Shown here one piece after another: positions 53,821 through 64,000 of a DNA stretch of 64,000 nt. Position 1 is the stretch's first letter. Each line of letters begins with the position of its first letter. A model generated the notes under the pieces. The model was not told the DNA's origin and ran no database searches. It saw only the letters and a program-made list of their open reading frames with translations. The DNA is from Phytopythium helicoides (Eukaryota > Oomycota > Peronosporomycetes > Pythiales > Pythiaceae), in assembly GCA_024867545.1 (NCBI GenBank), contig JANFNE010000033.1, positions 372,001-436,000 on the forward strand, in the 5' to 3' direction. The position numbers and the translations under genes were made by a program.

Positions 53821-56103
53821 ATGGTGCGCATGCCCGGATCTCGTGACAGTGACGAAGATGCGCATATCAAGGAAGAGCCTGGGGCTCATGGTAATGGCGA
53901 GTACGAGGTGTCGCCGGCGTTTACCGACGCCACAACACCCGTCGAGCAGCAGACAACGGAGGGGGCATCTGCTGCAGGAGACGAGGGCTATCTCGAAGAT
54001 AAGCCACAAGCCCCCGTTTTGGGTCTCGACCTTCGAGACCCACTTGCTGGTGAACCCAGAGTAAAATCTGAATCACCAGCACCAAACCAGGCGATACGAG
54101 CGGTGGTCTCTGCTGTGACGCTGAAGAAGAAGCCCGCCAAGGTGACCAAGGCCAAGTCGTCGACGGGGAAGAAGAAGCTGAAAGCTCCGAGCTCAGACGC
54201 CGAGACGACGACCGAGAAGAAAGCCTCAGCCGTCGACAAAATGCTAGAGTACGCTTATGCCCGGCAAGCGTTGTTCGAGTTCATTCGCCGTGATCCAGTG
54301 TTGCGTTTGTACACGACCCGGCTCCTCAATGACCTAACCGGCCCGGTGGCACCCCCGCTCCCGCCCGTGAACATGCTCGCTGCAGGCCAGACTCTCACGC
54401 GTCTACTAGCTGACGCAGGCTTCGCTGTTGAGTCAGTGGAGGCGAACGAGTTCCTGGAGCTGGAGTTGGACGACGTTCGCACAGCGGTTGGCAAGTTGTT
54501 TGACCTTCTCTCGCCGTTGGTCGGCACCAAGGCGGCAGGCAAGCGTCCGGCTAGCCGCGCGACAAACCCGCAGGTCCAAGACGCTCACCCCGACGCTCCA
54601 GGATACCAGACGGGGTCCTCGCACTACCTCACACCGTCGTCAGAACCAGACTCGGACGCGTCAAGCGGAATCCGACGGATGACACTGGGACCCGGAGGAG
54701 CAGCAATGCTCCGCGCACGGCAGACACTTCGCGCAGATGCGGAAGAGTATACACCCGTCCGAGACGCCAACACCCGAGGTGCGGCAACGGCAAACCCCGC
54801 GAACACCGCCAGGAAAGTCAAAGCTGTGTCGACGACGCCGCAAGCCGCGTTCGATGCAATGATGGAAGAGTACCTTCGACGCCAGCAGATAACAACAAGA
54901 GCGGTTGTCACGCCGCGGGCTGAAGAGGACGTCGAGATGGAGTCTGTCGATTCTGCTGTACACCGTTGGGAGTACGACCCGGACGACCTAGATTGGACGC
55001 CAGCGCGTGCTGTGGTAGCTGCCACTGCCACTACCCCGCAAGCGATCATGCCCCGTGTACGGATGTCGGCGACGTCGGACTTGAAGGAGTTCTCTGGGAA
55101 GGATACGGACGACGATCGAGCCCGCAGTTGGCTCAGCAAGGTCAAGACAGCGTTCAGTCGAGACCAGGCAACGGACGAGGAGAAGTGTTTGATCTTCGGT
55201 GACCTATTGGTTCGACCAGCCCGCGATTGGTATCGCCAGCTCAGCCGATCGACGCGCAACTCATGGCCAGACCTGGTGGAGCAGTTCCAAGTTCAGTACT
55301 GCGGGCAAGGCGTCTCAGTCGCTCGCCAGTACTACCACGCGCGTAAACGCTCAGACGAGTCGCCACTGGATTACTTGTACCGGCTGAACGTCGCTGGACT
55401 GCGTGCCCGCCTGAAGATCAAGGACGGGCCTACGGCAACACGCCGAGAACACGTGGAGCACTTCATCGAGACACTCGACGATCAAGACCTCGCCGATCAG
55501 CTGACCATGCTACGTTTGCCCGACGCCGAAAGTCTGGAAGACGTCTTGCGGTCGAGGCAGCGCGCGAAGAATCGTCAGCGTAAGGCCACTTATGGGTCCA
55601 ACAAGTTCAGACAGAAGCCAACGTCGACACCAACCCCGGCGGCAAATACCCGGGCCGTCCATGTCGTCCACGCCGGAAGGGAAGACAGCGAGTCGGACGG
55701 CGAAGCCAGCAGCTCCGAAGGAGAGGGCGACTTGCGACGTATATACCTTGCGACAGCCAATGAACGTCCGACCGTCGACGGGGAGAAGCAAGTGCCACCT
55801 GACCGCGGCGACCAAGGCCGACAGCCCCGTGAACATCGTGTTGACCTCAGCGGCAACCGCTGCTCGCACTGCGGGTCACTCAAGCACAACGATCTGGGGT
55901 GCTGGAAGCGGCTAACCTGCCAGAAGTGCGGTAAGCAAGGCCACCCGTCCGATCGATGCTTGTTCGTCTGCCGTGGATGTGGAGAACTGCACGACATCGG
56001 AAAATGTCCGATGGAGGAGTTTTACAACCTTGTCCGCCAGTGGTACAACCCGTCCAAGCATGCGGGGATGTTGCCCGCTGACGCCGAGAAGATGTTAAAC
56101 TAG
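53821..56103 (+). CDS. Gag, Element III (760 aa)
   Basis: The first ATG (53821) overlaps the PBS, and the second (53830) is inside it. The acidic N-terminus and the basic linker (KKKPAKVTKAKSSTGKKK) are followed by a helical region (YARQALFEFIRRDPVL). The Retrotrans_gag capsid domain is at about residues 420-590 (ARSWLSKVKTAFSRDQA, VRPARDWYRQLSR). Three cysteine motifs follow (CSHCGSLKHNDLGC, CQKCGKQGHPSDRC, CRGCGELHDIGKC). Its length matches the combined Element II Gag, supporting the view that the Element II TAG is a lesion. It ends TTA AAC TAG, the frameshift site. Confidence 0.9.
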   Translation: MVRMPGSRDSDEDAHIKEEPGAHGNGEYEVSPAFTDATTPVEQQTTEGASAAGDEGYLEDKPQAPVLGLDLRDPLAGEPRVKSESPAPNQAIRAVVSAVTLKKKPAKVTKAKSSTGKKKLKAPSSDAETTTEKKASAVDKMLEYAYARQALFEFIRRDPVLRLYTTRLLNDLTGPVAPPLPPVNMLAAGQTLTRLLADAGFAVESVEANEFLELELDDVRTAVGKLFDLLSPLVGTKAAGKRPASRATNPQVQDAHPDAPGYQTGSSHYLTPSSEPDSDASSGIRRMTLGPGGAAMLRARQTLRADAEEYTPVRDANTRGAATANPANTARKVKAVSTTPQAAFDAMMEEYLRRQQITTRAVVTPRAEEDVEMESVDSAVHRWEYDPDDLDWTPARAVVAATATTPQAIMPRVRMSATSDLKEFSGKDTDDDRARSWLSKVKTAFSRDQATDEEKCLIFGDLLVRPARDWYRQLSRSTRNSWPDLVEQFQVQYCGQGVSVARQYYHARKRSDESPLDYLYRLNVAGLRARLKIKDGPTATRREHVEHFIETLDDQDLADQLTMLRLPDAESLEDVLRSRQRAKNRQRKATYGSNKFRQKPTSTPTPAANTRAVHVVHAGREDSESDGEASSSEGEGDLRRIYLATANERPTVDGEKQVPPDRGDQGRQPREHRVDLSGNRCSHCGSLKHNDLGCWKRLTCQKCGKQGHPSDRCLFVCRGCGELHDIGKCPMEEFYNLVRQWYNPSKHAGMLPADAEKMLN
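53822..53839 (+). other. Primer-binding site, Element III
   Basis: TGGTGCGCATGCCCGGAT starts 1 nt after the LTR and is identical to the Element II site. It contains the in-frame ATG at 53830, and the ATG at 53821 overlaps its first bases. Confidence 0.8.
56094..56100 (+). promoter_or_regulatory. Putative -1 frameshift heptamer GTTAAAC, Element III
   Basis: G TTA AAC is in the gag frame and is followed directly by TAG. The protease frame is -1 and open from this point. Confidence 0.65.
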
Positions 56104-59100
56104 GACGCTCGCCAGGTTGGAATCTGGTACGAGCCGAGCGATCCGAAGTTTGTATCTTCGCTTTCGTTGAGAAGCAGCCCAAGGAGGTGATCGACGCCAC
56201 GTTGGTCCCTCCAGTTGATAATACACGTGAGTTGCATGACAGCCACGCGGTCTCTATCGCCACCCTCCACACGACAGATGAATATCGACGAGTCGAAGTA
56301 GCGATGGCCCTGAACCTGTTGCCCGGAGAGTCGAGAGGGTACTGGAAACACCACGCTCCGGACAAGTGGTTCAAGCAGGCGAAGGTTCACGCGAAGCTCA
56401 ACAACGAAAAGGCCATGCTACTGTTCGATACTGGCGCCGAGGTGTCCATCGTGGACACCACCTTTGCTCGTAAGGTAGGCTGCCACATTGACGACAGTAA
56501 GCGGCAAGAATGCGTGGGTATCGGCGAGGGTTCATACCTCACAGATGGACGGACGCGAATCAAAGTGACGCTGGGAGGATCACTGGTGTACTTCTTCGAC
56601 GCCTGGGTAGGTCGACTGGCTGGTCAAGATGCGATCCTGGGAATGGACTTCATGGCTCCTGCGGGCGTACGCCTTGATATGGCCGACGGCTCCGTGTGTC
56701 TCCCAGAGGAAGTGCGGCTTCGACTAGATGGGCGACGACAGCTATTCAGCGATCGAGCACGGCTCGTGACAGCCGAAGGATTTCCGTCAATCGATCCAGG
56801 AGAGTCGGTGGAGATTCCTTTGCGTGTCAATCGATCGGAGAAGCAAAAGCTCTGGGTAACGCGAGGTGAAAAGTGGGTCCCGTCGATTGTCCAAGGCCCG
56901 GGGCAGAAGCGATTCTTGAAAATCACGAACGTCGGCGACGAGGAGCTGAGGTTAGGTCGACTAGAACGACTTGGTCTCTGGTTATCCGGCGACCACGTAC
57001 CAAGGCTGCCTGGATTCGTCTCGGAAGGTTCTCGCCGCTATAAGGAGTGGCAAAACTTGGCGTACGAAGCGACTCAGGACTCTGCACAGCTGGATGAACC
57101 AGAAGACTCAGAGCGGGTACCGAGCGTTTCCCGCCGAGAATATGTTGTTCCACGCGGGATACTGAGCAGGCCGAAACTCGAGGCCCCCCACGGTTAGCTC
57201 CATCGTCGCTCCCAGACAGCGGATACACCCCGTCAACGTCAGAAACAGTCGAGAATCGCAGGACGACCACGCGGAACCAGTCTCTTACTATCATGAGGGT
57301 AGTGAGCTGTTCGCCGAGGACATCGAGTCACAGATGGCGGTACTGCCCGAAGTGGCGTCAACGACAGAGGAAGTGAAGATTGACGATCTAAAAGTTGGTG
57401 ATCCTGCCGTGAACACTCCCGAGGAAATCGACCGGTTACGCGCGATTATCTGGGAGAAGAAACACCTCTTGATCGACAAAGGCAATGCTCTTCCACCGGC
57501 TGCAAAGGGAGCCGTCTGTGACATAGATGTCGGAGGAGCGAAACCGATCGCCCAGCGGGTCAGGAAGCTACCGCCTCAGTTCCGCGAGAAGGTGGCTGAA
57601 CTCTTGAAGGGGTTGCTGAGCGCCAAGATAATCCGGCCGTCGACTTCACCTTGGGCGTCACCGATCGTCGTGGTGATCAAGAAGAATGGAGTTGACATCC
57701 GGTTGTGTATCGACTATCGCCTCGTGAACAATTTGACGAGGCTGATGGTATACCCGATGCCTCTGATCAATGACCTGTTGGAGGATCTCGAAAAGGTCTT
57801 GTGGTTCTGCTCCTTGGACATGGCAAGCGGCTTCTGGGTTGTCTCGATGACTGAGCGAGCACGCGCGATATCAGCCTTCGTGACACCATTTGGGCTCTTC
57901 GAGTGGAACCGGATGCCGTTTGGGCTGAAGAACGCGCCGCAGATCTACCAGCGACTAGTCGATAATGCTCTGTATGGGTTTCTCCGACTCCCATCGGCCG
58001 AATATGAAGCAGCCGATCTCTACGCGGTAGGAGTGCCCGACGACGTCCACCGACCGTCCGTCCTGGGTCGTCGATCCTATATCGACGACATACTCATCGC
58101 TGCTGAGAGCTGGGATGACTTGTGCGAGAAGACGTCCCGACTGCTGAACGCCTGCGACCAGTGGAACCTGTCGATCAGCGTCGCCAAAAGCTACTGGGGA
58201 ATGCCGAACGTCGACTACTTGGGGCATCGAGTGAACTCCAACGGTCTGGAGGCTCGTCCGAAAGAGCTGGAATCTCTGTGTAATTTGCCGTTTCCCACTT
58301 CATTGCGGGCAATGCAATCCTTTCTGGGAAGTTTGAACTACTACAATCGCTTCATCGAAGACTTCGCAGTGTACGCGACCGTGCTTTACGAGCTTCGCGA
58401 GGTCGATTTTCACGGTAAGTCAGAGATCGATGCCAGCGACAGTCGACTAGAGCGGGCAACAACGGCATTCGAATTGCTCAGGCAGAAGATCGCTGCAACG
58501 CCAATCCTCCGGCACTTCGACTCGGAGAAAGAGTGCGTCGCAATCGTGTATGCCAGTGAGTGGGCCGTCGCGGCCGCCCTGGTCCAAGAACACGACGGAA
58601 TCATCGAGCCAGTGAAGTTCACGAGCCGCACTCTGAAGCCGAACGAGCTGAATTACTCGGTGGTCGAGAAAGAGATATTGGCGCTGCTTCGTCTACTCGA
58701 CAACTGCTTTACGATGCTTGCAGGCAGGTCGGTGCGCGTACTGACGCGACACAGCACTCTCGGTTGGCTTTTACGGTCGCATGGACTCCAAGGTCGACTC
58801 GCACAATGGGCCGCCCTTCTCTCGCCTTGGTCGCTGGAAGTTACACGCTGTACTGGGGGCGAAGACGAAGTACTGGGGGCGATCTCAGCGAGCATAACCC
58901 CACGCGATCAAGTTGACGAAGCGTTAGTCCGAATAGCCCCGAAGAAGCATCCATTTCGGTCAGTCCAGGTTCCTTTACCGGTCATCGACGACGAAGAAGA
59001 GTTGTTGGTCATCAGCTTCGATGGATCAGCTAAGATCAAGCGAGGTGACAGCGCGTACAGTGCCATTGTGTGGCAGTTACCCGAGTGGACGGTTGTCGCT

Positions 59101-59426
59101 GGTGGATCAAGGCATGAACAAGGGCTCACAGTCAACGAGGCCGAATACCGCGGGCTGATGATGGGGTTGGATCTGGCAGCGGAGCTCGGTAGGCAACGGC
59201 TAGTCGTCTGCGGCGACTCCAACTTGGTCATCCGGCAACTTCGCGGTGAGATCGACTGCAAGGCACCAGGGCTACAGCTGCTACGTGGTCAGGCACTCGA
59301 CAGGCTGAAAACTTGGCCAAGATTCGAGTTGGTACATGTCAAGCGCGAATGGAACAAGAGTGCCGACCTCTTGGCTGGCGTGGCCCTCCAACAACAGAGA
59401 GGGTCGACGGTCGAGAAGGATGAAGC
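56099..59426 (+). pseudogene. Pol of Element III, frameshifted and interrupted
   Basis: Protease has LLFDTGAEVS near 56420. The frame ends at TAG 57195-57197, a few codons after a C6 tract (57184-57189). The homologous sequence continues in the next frame, so a one-base change there broke pol. RT follows (RLCIDYR, FCSLDMASGFW, RMPFGLKNAPQIYQR, YIDD). A Ty3-type RNase H lacks the first Asp (VYASEWAVAAAL). A second RNase H is complete through ISFDGSAKIK, NEAEYRG, GDSNLVIR and WNKSADLL. IV-b cuts the gene at 59427. Confidence 0.88.
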
Positions 59427-60018
59427 TGTAATGGGGCGCTGTCCACGACAGTCCCCAAAACACGGCACACACGCTTGCGCTTGAGGAAGACTTGGCCTCT
59501 CCCGACTTGGAGGGAGGAGGAAGGAGACTTGAGGTAAAGGCGGCAAATTTGCAACTGAATTGAAAAGCTTATGGTTCCTGAATCCTACGAGCATAAAACC
59601 ACTAGGGTCCTATGGGGTTAAATGCAATCAACCTACAAATGCAATATAAAACCTTGGGTTGAATCAGGTTGAACTTGAAGCTTGGACCAGGAGAATGTTC
59701 TCCAACTTGAACTTGAACTTGAGCTTCGGGTTCTTCAACAAAGAACCTCTCTCCCGCCACGTGGCACGTTGTGATTGGTTGAAACCACTAACATGTACCC
59801 ACAATGACACGTCGGCTTCGTCACTAGATAGAAATCCAGCAGGAACCATCTTCATGCACAGAGACACGTGTGCAGAGAGCACTCGAGAATGCTTCGAGAA
59901 CATTCCGTGCGGTCGCAATCATTGATTGCTCCCGTGAGTGTGTCTCACACCAGTCTGCTGCCACAGACACCAATCTGTGACCAGATTGTGTCATGTAATG
60001 GACATGGGGCCCATTACA
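59427..60018 (-). repeat. 3' LTR of Element IV-b
   Basis: 592 bp, 2 bp shorter than the IV-a LTRs (a deletion in the CTTGAACTTGAA run near 59715) plus a few substitutions. Confidence 0.95.
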
Positions 60019-60085
60019 TCATCCCCCCCTTAAAGTAGCGACCACTCGCTCTCTTTGGGGTGCTTGACTCACTTTCGAAACCGCC

Positions 60086-61120
60086 ATGAAGCGATCAAGT
60101 GACCAAGCATCTCTCGAAGAACCCGCAGTGCGCAAGCACCAGCGCCGGGCTCCAGAACTCTTCGATGTGACTTCCATCCGCCGTCGGGTGGGAGACACGG
60201 AGTACTATAAGGAGCGGTTCTTCCGTTGGCGTGGGATCAACAACCGCGATGATCCGGACCAACCTATCACAGCCAAGGCAGACTCTTGGGGAGCCTTTGT
60301 TCGCCTTGAGAACGAGGGCAAGATGGAGCGCTTGCTCAGCAAGACTCCAAGTCACGACAAGGCAGCCCATGGCCTTCGTCGCGGTAGCGTCTCCAGTGAC
60401 GCTACAAGCTTGCCTCGTAGCTGCGGACCACGTCGGGAATATCAGACTCGAGAGTCTGTCTCGGTTCCCACGTGTCCGAACTCGGTGGGTAGCCGCGCCA
60501 CCGAACTCGGTAGAAGCGTTGACGAGTCAATCGCTTCTTTCCACGAGTCTGTCGGTCCTCGTGACCAACAATCGACTCCACGATCCATCGACGCTCTCCC
60601 TGATGATCGATCAGAGGAGGTGGGGCTGAACGCGAAAACGATCGAGCGGCTCTGGAAGTGGAAGAGCGCTCATCGTGCGCAGATCGAGGCACTGGAAGTT
60701 CGCGACGCGGTTCTCGCTGACCGGTGCGACAGCCTCGAGGACCAGCTGAAGGAGCAGGAGTCAATACTTGACTCGCTGTCCGATGGTCCAGCCCAGCGTT
60801 CGGCATTGGAGTCCCGTTTTGAGCAACGGTTCGAGCAAGTTCAGGCCGAACTTGAGCGACTCCAGAAGACTCAGAAGGCTCGAGAGGCATTCCATGAGCG
60901 TCTGCTTCGCTCTGTGGAGGAGGCAGGGACTGCACTCGAGGTACTTCGTAAGGAGTACCAATCTCGCCTTCTTGCGTTGGAAGCAGTGAAGGAGGAGTCC
61001 TTCGATGTGCTTCAGCGCCTCTATGCCGAGAAGAAGCTCCATGACGATGAGTTGAAGACTCTTCGCCACCAAATGGAGCAGCTTCATGATCGTATGGATC
61101 ACTCGCGCAAGGCTCACTAG
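60086..61120 (+). CDS. Antisense coiled-coil ORF of Element IV-b (344 aa)
   Basis: Same length and frame as in IV-a. Amino-acid changes are R50G, I62T, R69G and S151F. S151F is silent in the overlapping pol chromodomain. A change in the coiled-coil part (GTC to GTT) is silent here and Gly-to-Glu in pol. It is preceded by the same TCACTTT initiator-like motif. Function unknown. Confidence 0.6.
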   Translation: MKRSSDQASLEEPAVRKHQRRAPELFDVTSIRRRVGDTEYYKERFFRWRGINNRDDPDQPITAKADSWGAFVRLENEGKMERLLSKTPSHDKAAHGLRRGSVSSDATSLPRSCGPRREYQTRESVSVPTCPNSVGSRATELGRSVDESIASFHESVGPRDQQSTPRSIDALPDDRSEEVGLNAKTIERLWKWKSAHRAQIEALEVRDAVLADRCDSLEDQLKEQESILDSLSDGPAQRSALESRFEQRFEQVQAELERLQKTQKAREAFHERLLRSVEEAGTALEVLRKEYQSRLLALEAVKEESFDVLQRLYAEKKLHDDELKTLRHQMEQLHDRMDHSRKAH

Positions 61121-64000
61121 GGTCTGCGGACCCACTCGGAAGGTAAGGCTTTAGTCTGCCCACGTAAAACGTTGGGTGCAGACGCATCCTCGTTGGGATG
61201 TCTAGTGTGTAGGCATCACCATTGCATTTCACCACCGTGAACGGTCCAATGAACCTTGGCAGAAGTTTCGAACTTCCCAGGTTGGACACTGCATGTTCAG
61301 GCAGATTCGCCGAACTAAGCAATACAAGATCATTGACCTTGAAAGATTGCTTGTTCTTCCTTCCACTCTTGTCTGCGTTTTGCTTTTGCAGATCCTGAGC
61401 CTGTGCGATTGCGTCTCGAACAAACCTCACAACGGCTTGTCTTCGCACGACAAAATCTTCGACTAGCTGCTTCTCGCGACCAGTTAGTTCATCTAACGGT
61501 CTCATCGATTCAAAATTGGCATTGAACTCGATAGCAGCATTTAGGTCATCATCTGACTGCGGCGTATTGTCATTCGCCGTAGTCCCTCCCCCACTTAAGG
61601 TAGAGACCTCTCCCACTAGTGACGCTGGTACTCTCGGATGGAGACCGTAGTTCACATAGAATGGGGAGTGACCCGTCGAGACATGCGTGGAATTGTTCAA
61701 CGCAAACTCGCAGAGAGGGAGAAATTCACTCCACTCTCTAAATGACGTAGCGTAACTACGCAATACGTCTTCAAGGACACGATTCACTCGTTCCGTTTGA
61801 CCGTCCGTTTCAGGGTGCGCCGCTGTTGACATGGACAGCTTGGTGCCCAACAATTTGAACAATGCGCGCCAAAACTTGGATGTGAAGCGGGTGTCACGGT
61901 CTGACACGATCTCAGTTGGCAAGCCGTGCAAACGGAATACCACATCCAAAAAGACCTTGGCTGTCTTCTCGGCTGAGATCTTGTCCGAAACAGGAGCAAG
62001 ATGGACCATCTTGCTGAATCGGTCCACAAACACCAGGATCCCATTCCTGCGGTGCTTGTCTCGTGGAAGTCCGAATATAAAATCCATGCTCATGGACCTC
62101 CAACTGTCCTGGGGGACAGGCAATGAACGAAGTGGGGCCTGCGTGGAGCCTGAAGGCTTCACTCGCTGGCAGATCTCACAGGTCTTCACATACTTGCGAA
62201 CCCACTTGTACATATGTGGCCAGTAGTAATCTCGGGAAAGACTGAGAAACGTCTTCTCTCGTCCGAGATGGCCACTCGAAGGGCTGTCATGATACTCATA
62301 CAAGAGTCGATGACGCACACCTTCATCGTTGGGAACAACAACTCGTTCTGTATCCCCATCTTCAACCGCGTAGTACAACAACCCATTGTGTACTCGAAAG
62401 CGGTGAACGCGCGATCTTGTTCGTGCTGGGAGACCTTGCAGTGCCTTGTCAGAGGGATTCTTGAAATACTTGAGCAAGTCCTGACAGGTCTCGTCAGACT
62501 TGTATCCCTCGATGATGTCTTCGCGCACTGAAGTCGAAGCTTGAACTGCGATCGCTTGAACATCTTCGCAGAGTCGACACGCTTCGTCCGGATCCTCGTT
62601 CTTGGACTTGGGATCATAGTCCGGACGTCTTGACAAGGCGTCGGCTAGGATGTTCATCTTGCCTGGCTTGTAGTGCACAACAAAGTTGTACTCCGCAAAG
62701 AAGGAGAGCCACCTAGCCATCCTTTGGGACAAGTGAGGAGTCTTTACCGCTGTTCGCAGCGACGCATGATCTGTGTAGATCGCAAAGCGCTCCTCGCCAA
62801 GCAAGTATACGCGGAACTTGACTAAGGCATACTTCATCGCAAGAAGTTCCTTGTCATGAACTGGGTAGTTCCGTTCTGCGGGTCGGAGTTGTCGTGATTG
62901 ATACGACACTACTCGCTCTCGGCCCTCATCATCGTGTTGCATCAAAGCGCAACCGATGGCATAGTCGCTTGCATCACAGACGACGTGGAACGGCTTGTCG
63001 TGGTTCGGAAGAGCCAGCACAGGAGCTTCACGAAGACTCCTCTTGACCTCTTCGAACGCCGCTTGGTGATCTTCAGACCACTTCCACTCAACGTCTTTCT
63101 TCAACAGTTGTGTGAGAGGCTGCACTAACGCTGCATAATTGCGCGTGTACTTGTGCAAGTAGTTGGCCAGACCCAACCACTGTCGTAGCTGTTTGACGTT
63201 CTGAGGCACGGGCCAATCATCAATAGCTTTGACCTTCTCCGGATCGACTCGAACACCGTTCTTTCCCACAAAGCAACCGAGAACAGGAATCTCAGGGGCA
63301 AAGAACACGCACTTCTTTAAGTTTGCGTAGAGCTTGTTCTCCCGCATGGCCTGGAATACTTGACGAAGATGATCGAGATGAACATCAACATCAGATCTTC
63401 CGTCCACGGCCTTACTATGAACGAATATATCGTCAAAGTAACTTGGTGCAAATGTTCGCAAAGGGCGAAGAACATTCGTGACCATGCGATTGAAAGTCGC
63501 AGGTGCATTCTTCAGTCCTTGTGGCATCACTAACCATTCCCACAGCATACCACTCGGGGTACTCACTGCGGTTAGTGGGACATCGCTTTCGCGCATTCGA
63601 AGCTGATAGAACCCATCCTTCAGATCGATCGCACTGAAAACGGTGCTGCCAACCATTCCATCAAGGATCATGTCCTTGCGTGGAACCGGAGTCTGAGCGG
63701 GAATGGTTGCGTCGTTCAGCTTGTTGAAAGCATGAACGATGCGCCATCCGCCAGTCGCCTTCTTCACACAGAAAGTGGGGCTGCAGTGCGGGGACTTGCT
63801 TTCTCGCACATGACCAGCCTTTGCGCGTTGTGCAAAGAACTCGTCGATCGCATCGACTTGCTCCTTTGGCAACGGCCACTGTCTAGTGATACAGTACTTC
63901 GTGCCAGGAAGTACATCAATCTCATGACGAATGCCTCTGTCGAACGGCAGTTCGTCCGGCACCTTGTCGGGGAATATGTCCTCAAACTCCCGGACAAGCT
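60402..64000 (-). CDS. Pol of Element IV-b (C-terminal 1200 residues)
   Basis: The frame is open to the window edge. RT (YFDD), RNase H (CDASDYA), integrase and C-terminal chromodomain (60405-60593) are intact as in IV-a, with scattered substitutions. The protease and N-terminal part are outside the window. Confidence 0.92.
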   Translation of the reverse strand, partial: LVREFEDIFPDKVPDELPFDRGIRHEIDVLPGTKYCITRQWPLPKEQVDAIDEFFAQRAKAGHVRESKSPHCSPTFCVKKATGGWRIVHAFNKLNDATIPAQTPVPRKDMILDGMVGSTVFSAIDLKDGFYQLRMRESDVPLTAVSTPSGMLWEWLVMPQGLKNAPATFNRMVTNVLRPLRTFAPSYFDDIFVHSKAVDGRSDVDVHLDHLRQVFQAMRENKLYANLKKCVFFAPEIPVLGCFVGKNGVRVDPEKVKAIDDWPVPQNVKQLRQWLGLANYLHKYTRNYAALVQPLTQLLKKDVEWKWSEDHQAAFEEVKRSLREAPVLALPNHDKPFHVVCDASDYAIGCALMQHDDEGRERVVSYQSRQLRPAERNYPVHDKELLAMKYALVKFRVYLLGEERFAIYTDHASLRTAVKTPHLSQRMARWLSFFAEYNFVVHYKPGKMNILADALSRRPDYDPKSKNEDPDEACRLCEDVQAIAVQASTSVREDIIEGYKSDETCQDLLKYFKNPSDKALQGLPARTRSRVHRFRVHNGLLYYAVEDGDTERVVVPNDEGVRHRLLYEYHDSPSSGHLGREKTFLSLSRDYYWPHMYKWVRKYVKTCEICQRVKPSGSTQAPLRSLPVPQDSWRSMSMDFIFGLPRDKHRRNGILVFVDRFSKMVHLAPVSDKISAEKTAKVFLDVVFRLHGLPTEIVSDRDTRFTSKFWRALFKLLGTKLSMSTAAHPETDGQTERVNRVLEDVLRSYATSFREWSEFLPLCEFALNNSTHVSTGHSPFYVNYGLHPRVPASLVGEVSTLSGGGTTANDNTPQSDDDLNAAIEFNANFESMRPLDELTGREKQLVEDFVVRRQAVVRFVRDAIAQAQDLQKQNADKSGRKNKQSFKVNDLVLLSSANLPEHAVSNLGSSKLLPRFIGPFTVVKCNGDAYTLDIPTRMRLHPTFYVGRLKPYLPSGSADPSEPCASDPYDHEAAPFGGEESSTHRHGASSRHRGAEAHRRTPPSLLPTQEGEIGTPYEVPRVQSLPPPQSEADAHGMPLEPSESSGVAQVRPELARTVAQNGTPMPNAGLDHRTASQVLTPAPSAGPRGCRTGQREPRRELPVPRSAHDERSSTSRAARSFSRSAPPPLIDHQGERRWIVESIVGHEDRQTRGKKRLTRQRFYRVRWRGYPPSSDTWEPRQTLESDIPDVVRSYEASL

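Larger units (their letters stand above)
52814..59426 (+). mobile_element. Element III: Ty3/Gypsy chromovirus, interrupted by IV-b
   Basis: A putative 5' LTR (52814-53820), PBS, gag and pol are present up to RNase H, where IV-b begins at 59427. The rest of pol, any antisense gene and the 3' LTR lie beyond the window. Gag and Pol are close relatives of Element II and share its PBS. The left LTR edge is inferred from TGTGGTGAAG, the same start as the Element I LTR, and from the inverted end CTTCTCCACA. Confidence 0.85.
59427..64000 (-). mobile_element. Element IV-b: second copy, truncated by the window end
   Basis: The 3' LTR (59427-60018), polypurine tract, antisense ORF and pol match IV-a at nearly every base. 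The 5' part of pol, gag and the 5' LTR lie beyond 64000. The expected target duplication on this side is GAAGC (59422-59426); its partner is outside the window. Confidence 0.93.

Overview
The window looks like oomycete (Phytophthora-type) nuclear DNA. The host genes are compact and carry short GT-AG introns of about 55-98 nt with CTRAC-like branch sites. Oomycete-type initiator (Inr) motifs are present, and most of the window is nested Ty3/Gypsy chromovirus retrotransposons. No rRNA, tRNA or CRISPR array was found.

Layout. Element I (+ strand, 1 to about 33410, 5' end outside the window) is split twice. A complete Element IV copy (IV-a, - strand, 1195-8693, 5-bp target-site duplication) sits 27 nt after its gag stop. 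A complete Element II (- strand, 10870-25433, 4-bp duplication) sits in its reverse transcriptase. A host block (about 33.4-52.8 kb) follows: an acyl-CoA thioesterase, a helical-repeat protein flanked by a 1.8-kb inverted duplication, a mitochondrial Rieske protein, a large coiled-coil protein, a mitochondrial RsmH/METTL15-type methyltransferase, an Akr1-like ankyrin-DHHC palmitoyltransferase and a cut-off U-box exon. Element III (+ strand, from about 52814) is then interrupted at 59427 by a second Element IV copy (IV-b), which runs off the window.

The most unusual signal is a shared layout. Elements I and II each carry a long spliced gene on the strand opposite gag-pol, between pol and the 3' LTR. 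I reconstruct products of 1001 and 865 aa that share a coiled-coil plus C-terminal-domain architecture. Each element is also saturated, in LTRs and in coding DNA of both strands, with its own short word: GATCTTAG in Element II (52 exact copies counted by eye) and AGCGGAA in Element I (about 48). Element IV has a different antisense ORF (344 aa, coiled coil) that overprints the 3' end of pol, including the chromodomain. This resembles, in logic only, transposon systems in which an element-encoded protein recognises element-specific dispersed motifs, such as plant VANDAL/VANC anti-silencing. That function is an inference.

All four elements place pol in the -1 frame of gag, with a slippery heptamer at the junction: TTTAAAC (I), GTTAAAC (II and III), AAATTTC (IV). 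In Elements II and III the gag start codon lies inside the tRNA primer-binding site. In Elements I-III the Ty3-type RNase H has lost its first Asp and a second, apparently intact RNase H follows. The Element II copy has a stop in gag and a TGA in pol, and Element III has a one-base shift at a C6 tract, so those copies look non-autonomous. IV-a looks intact.
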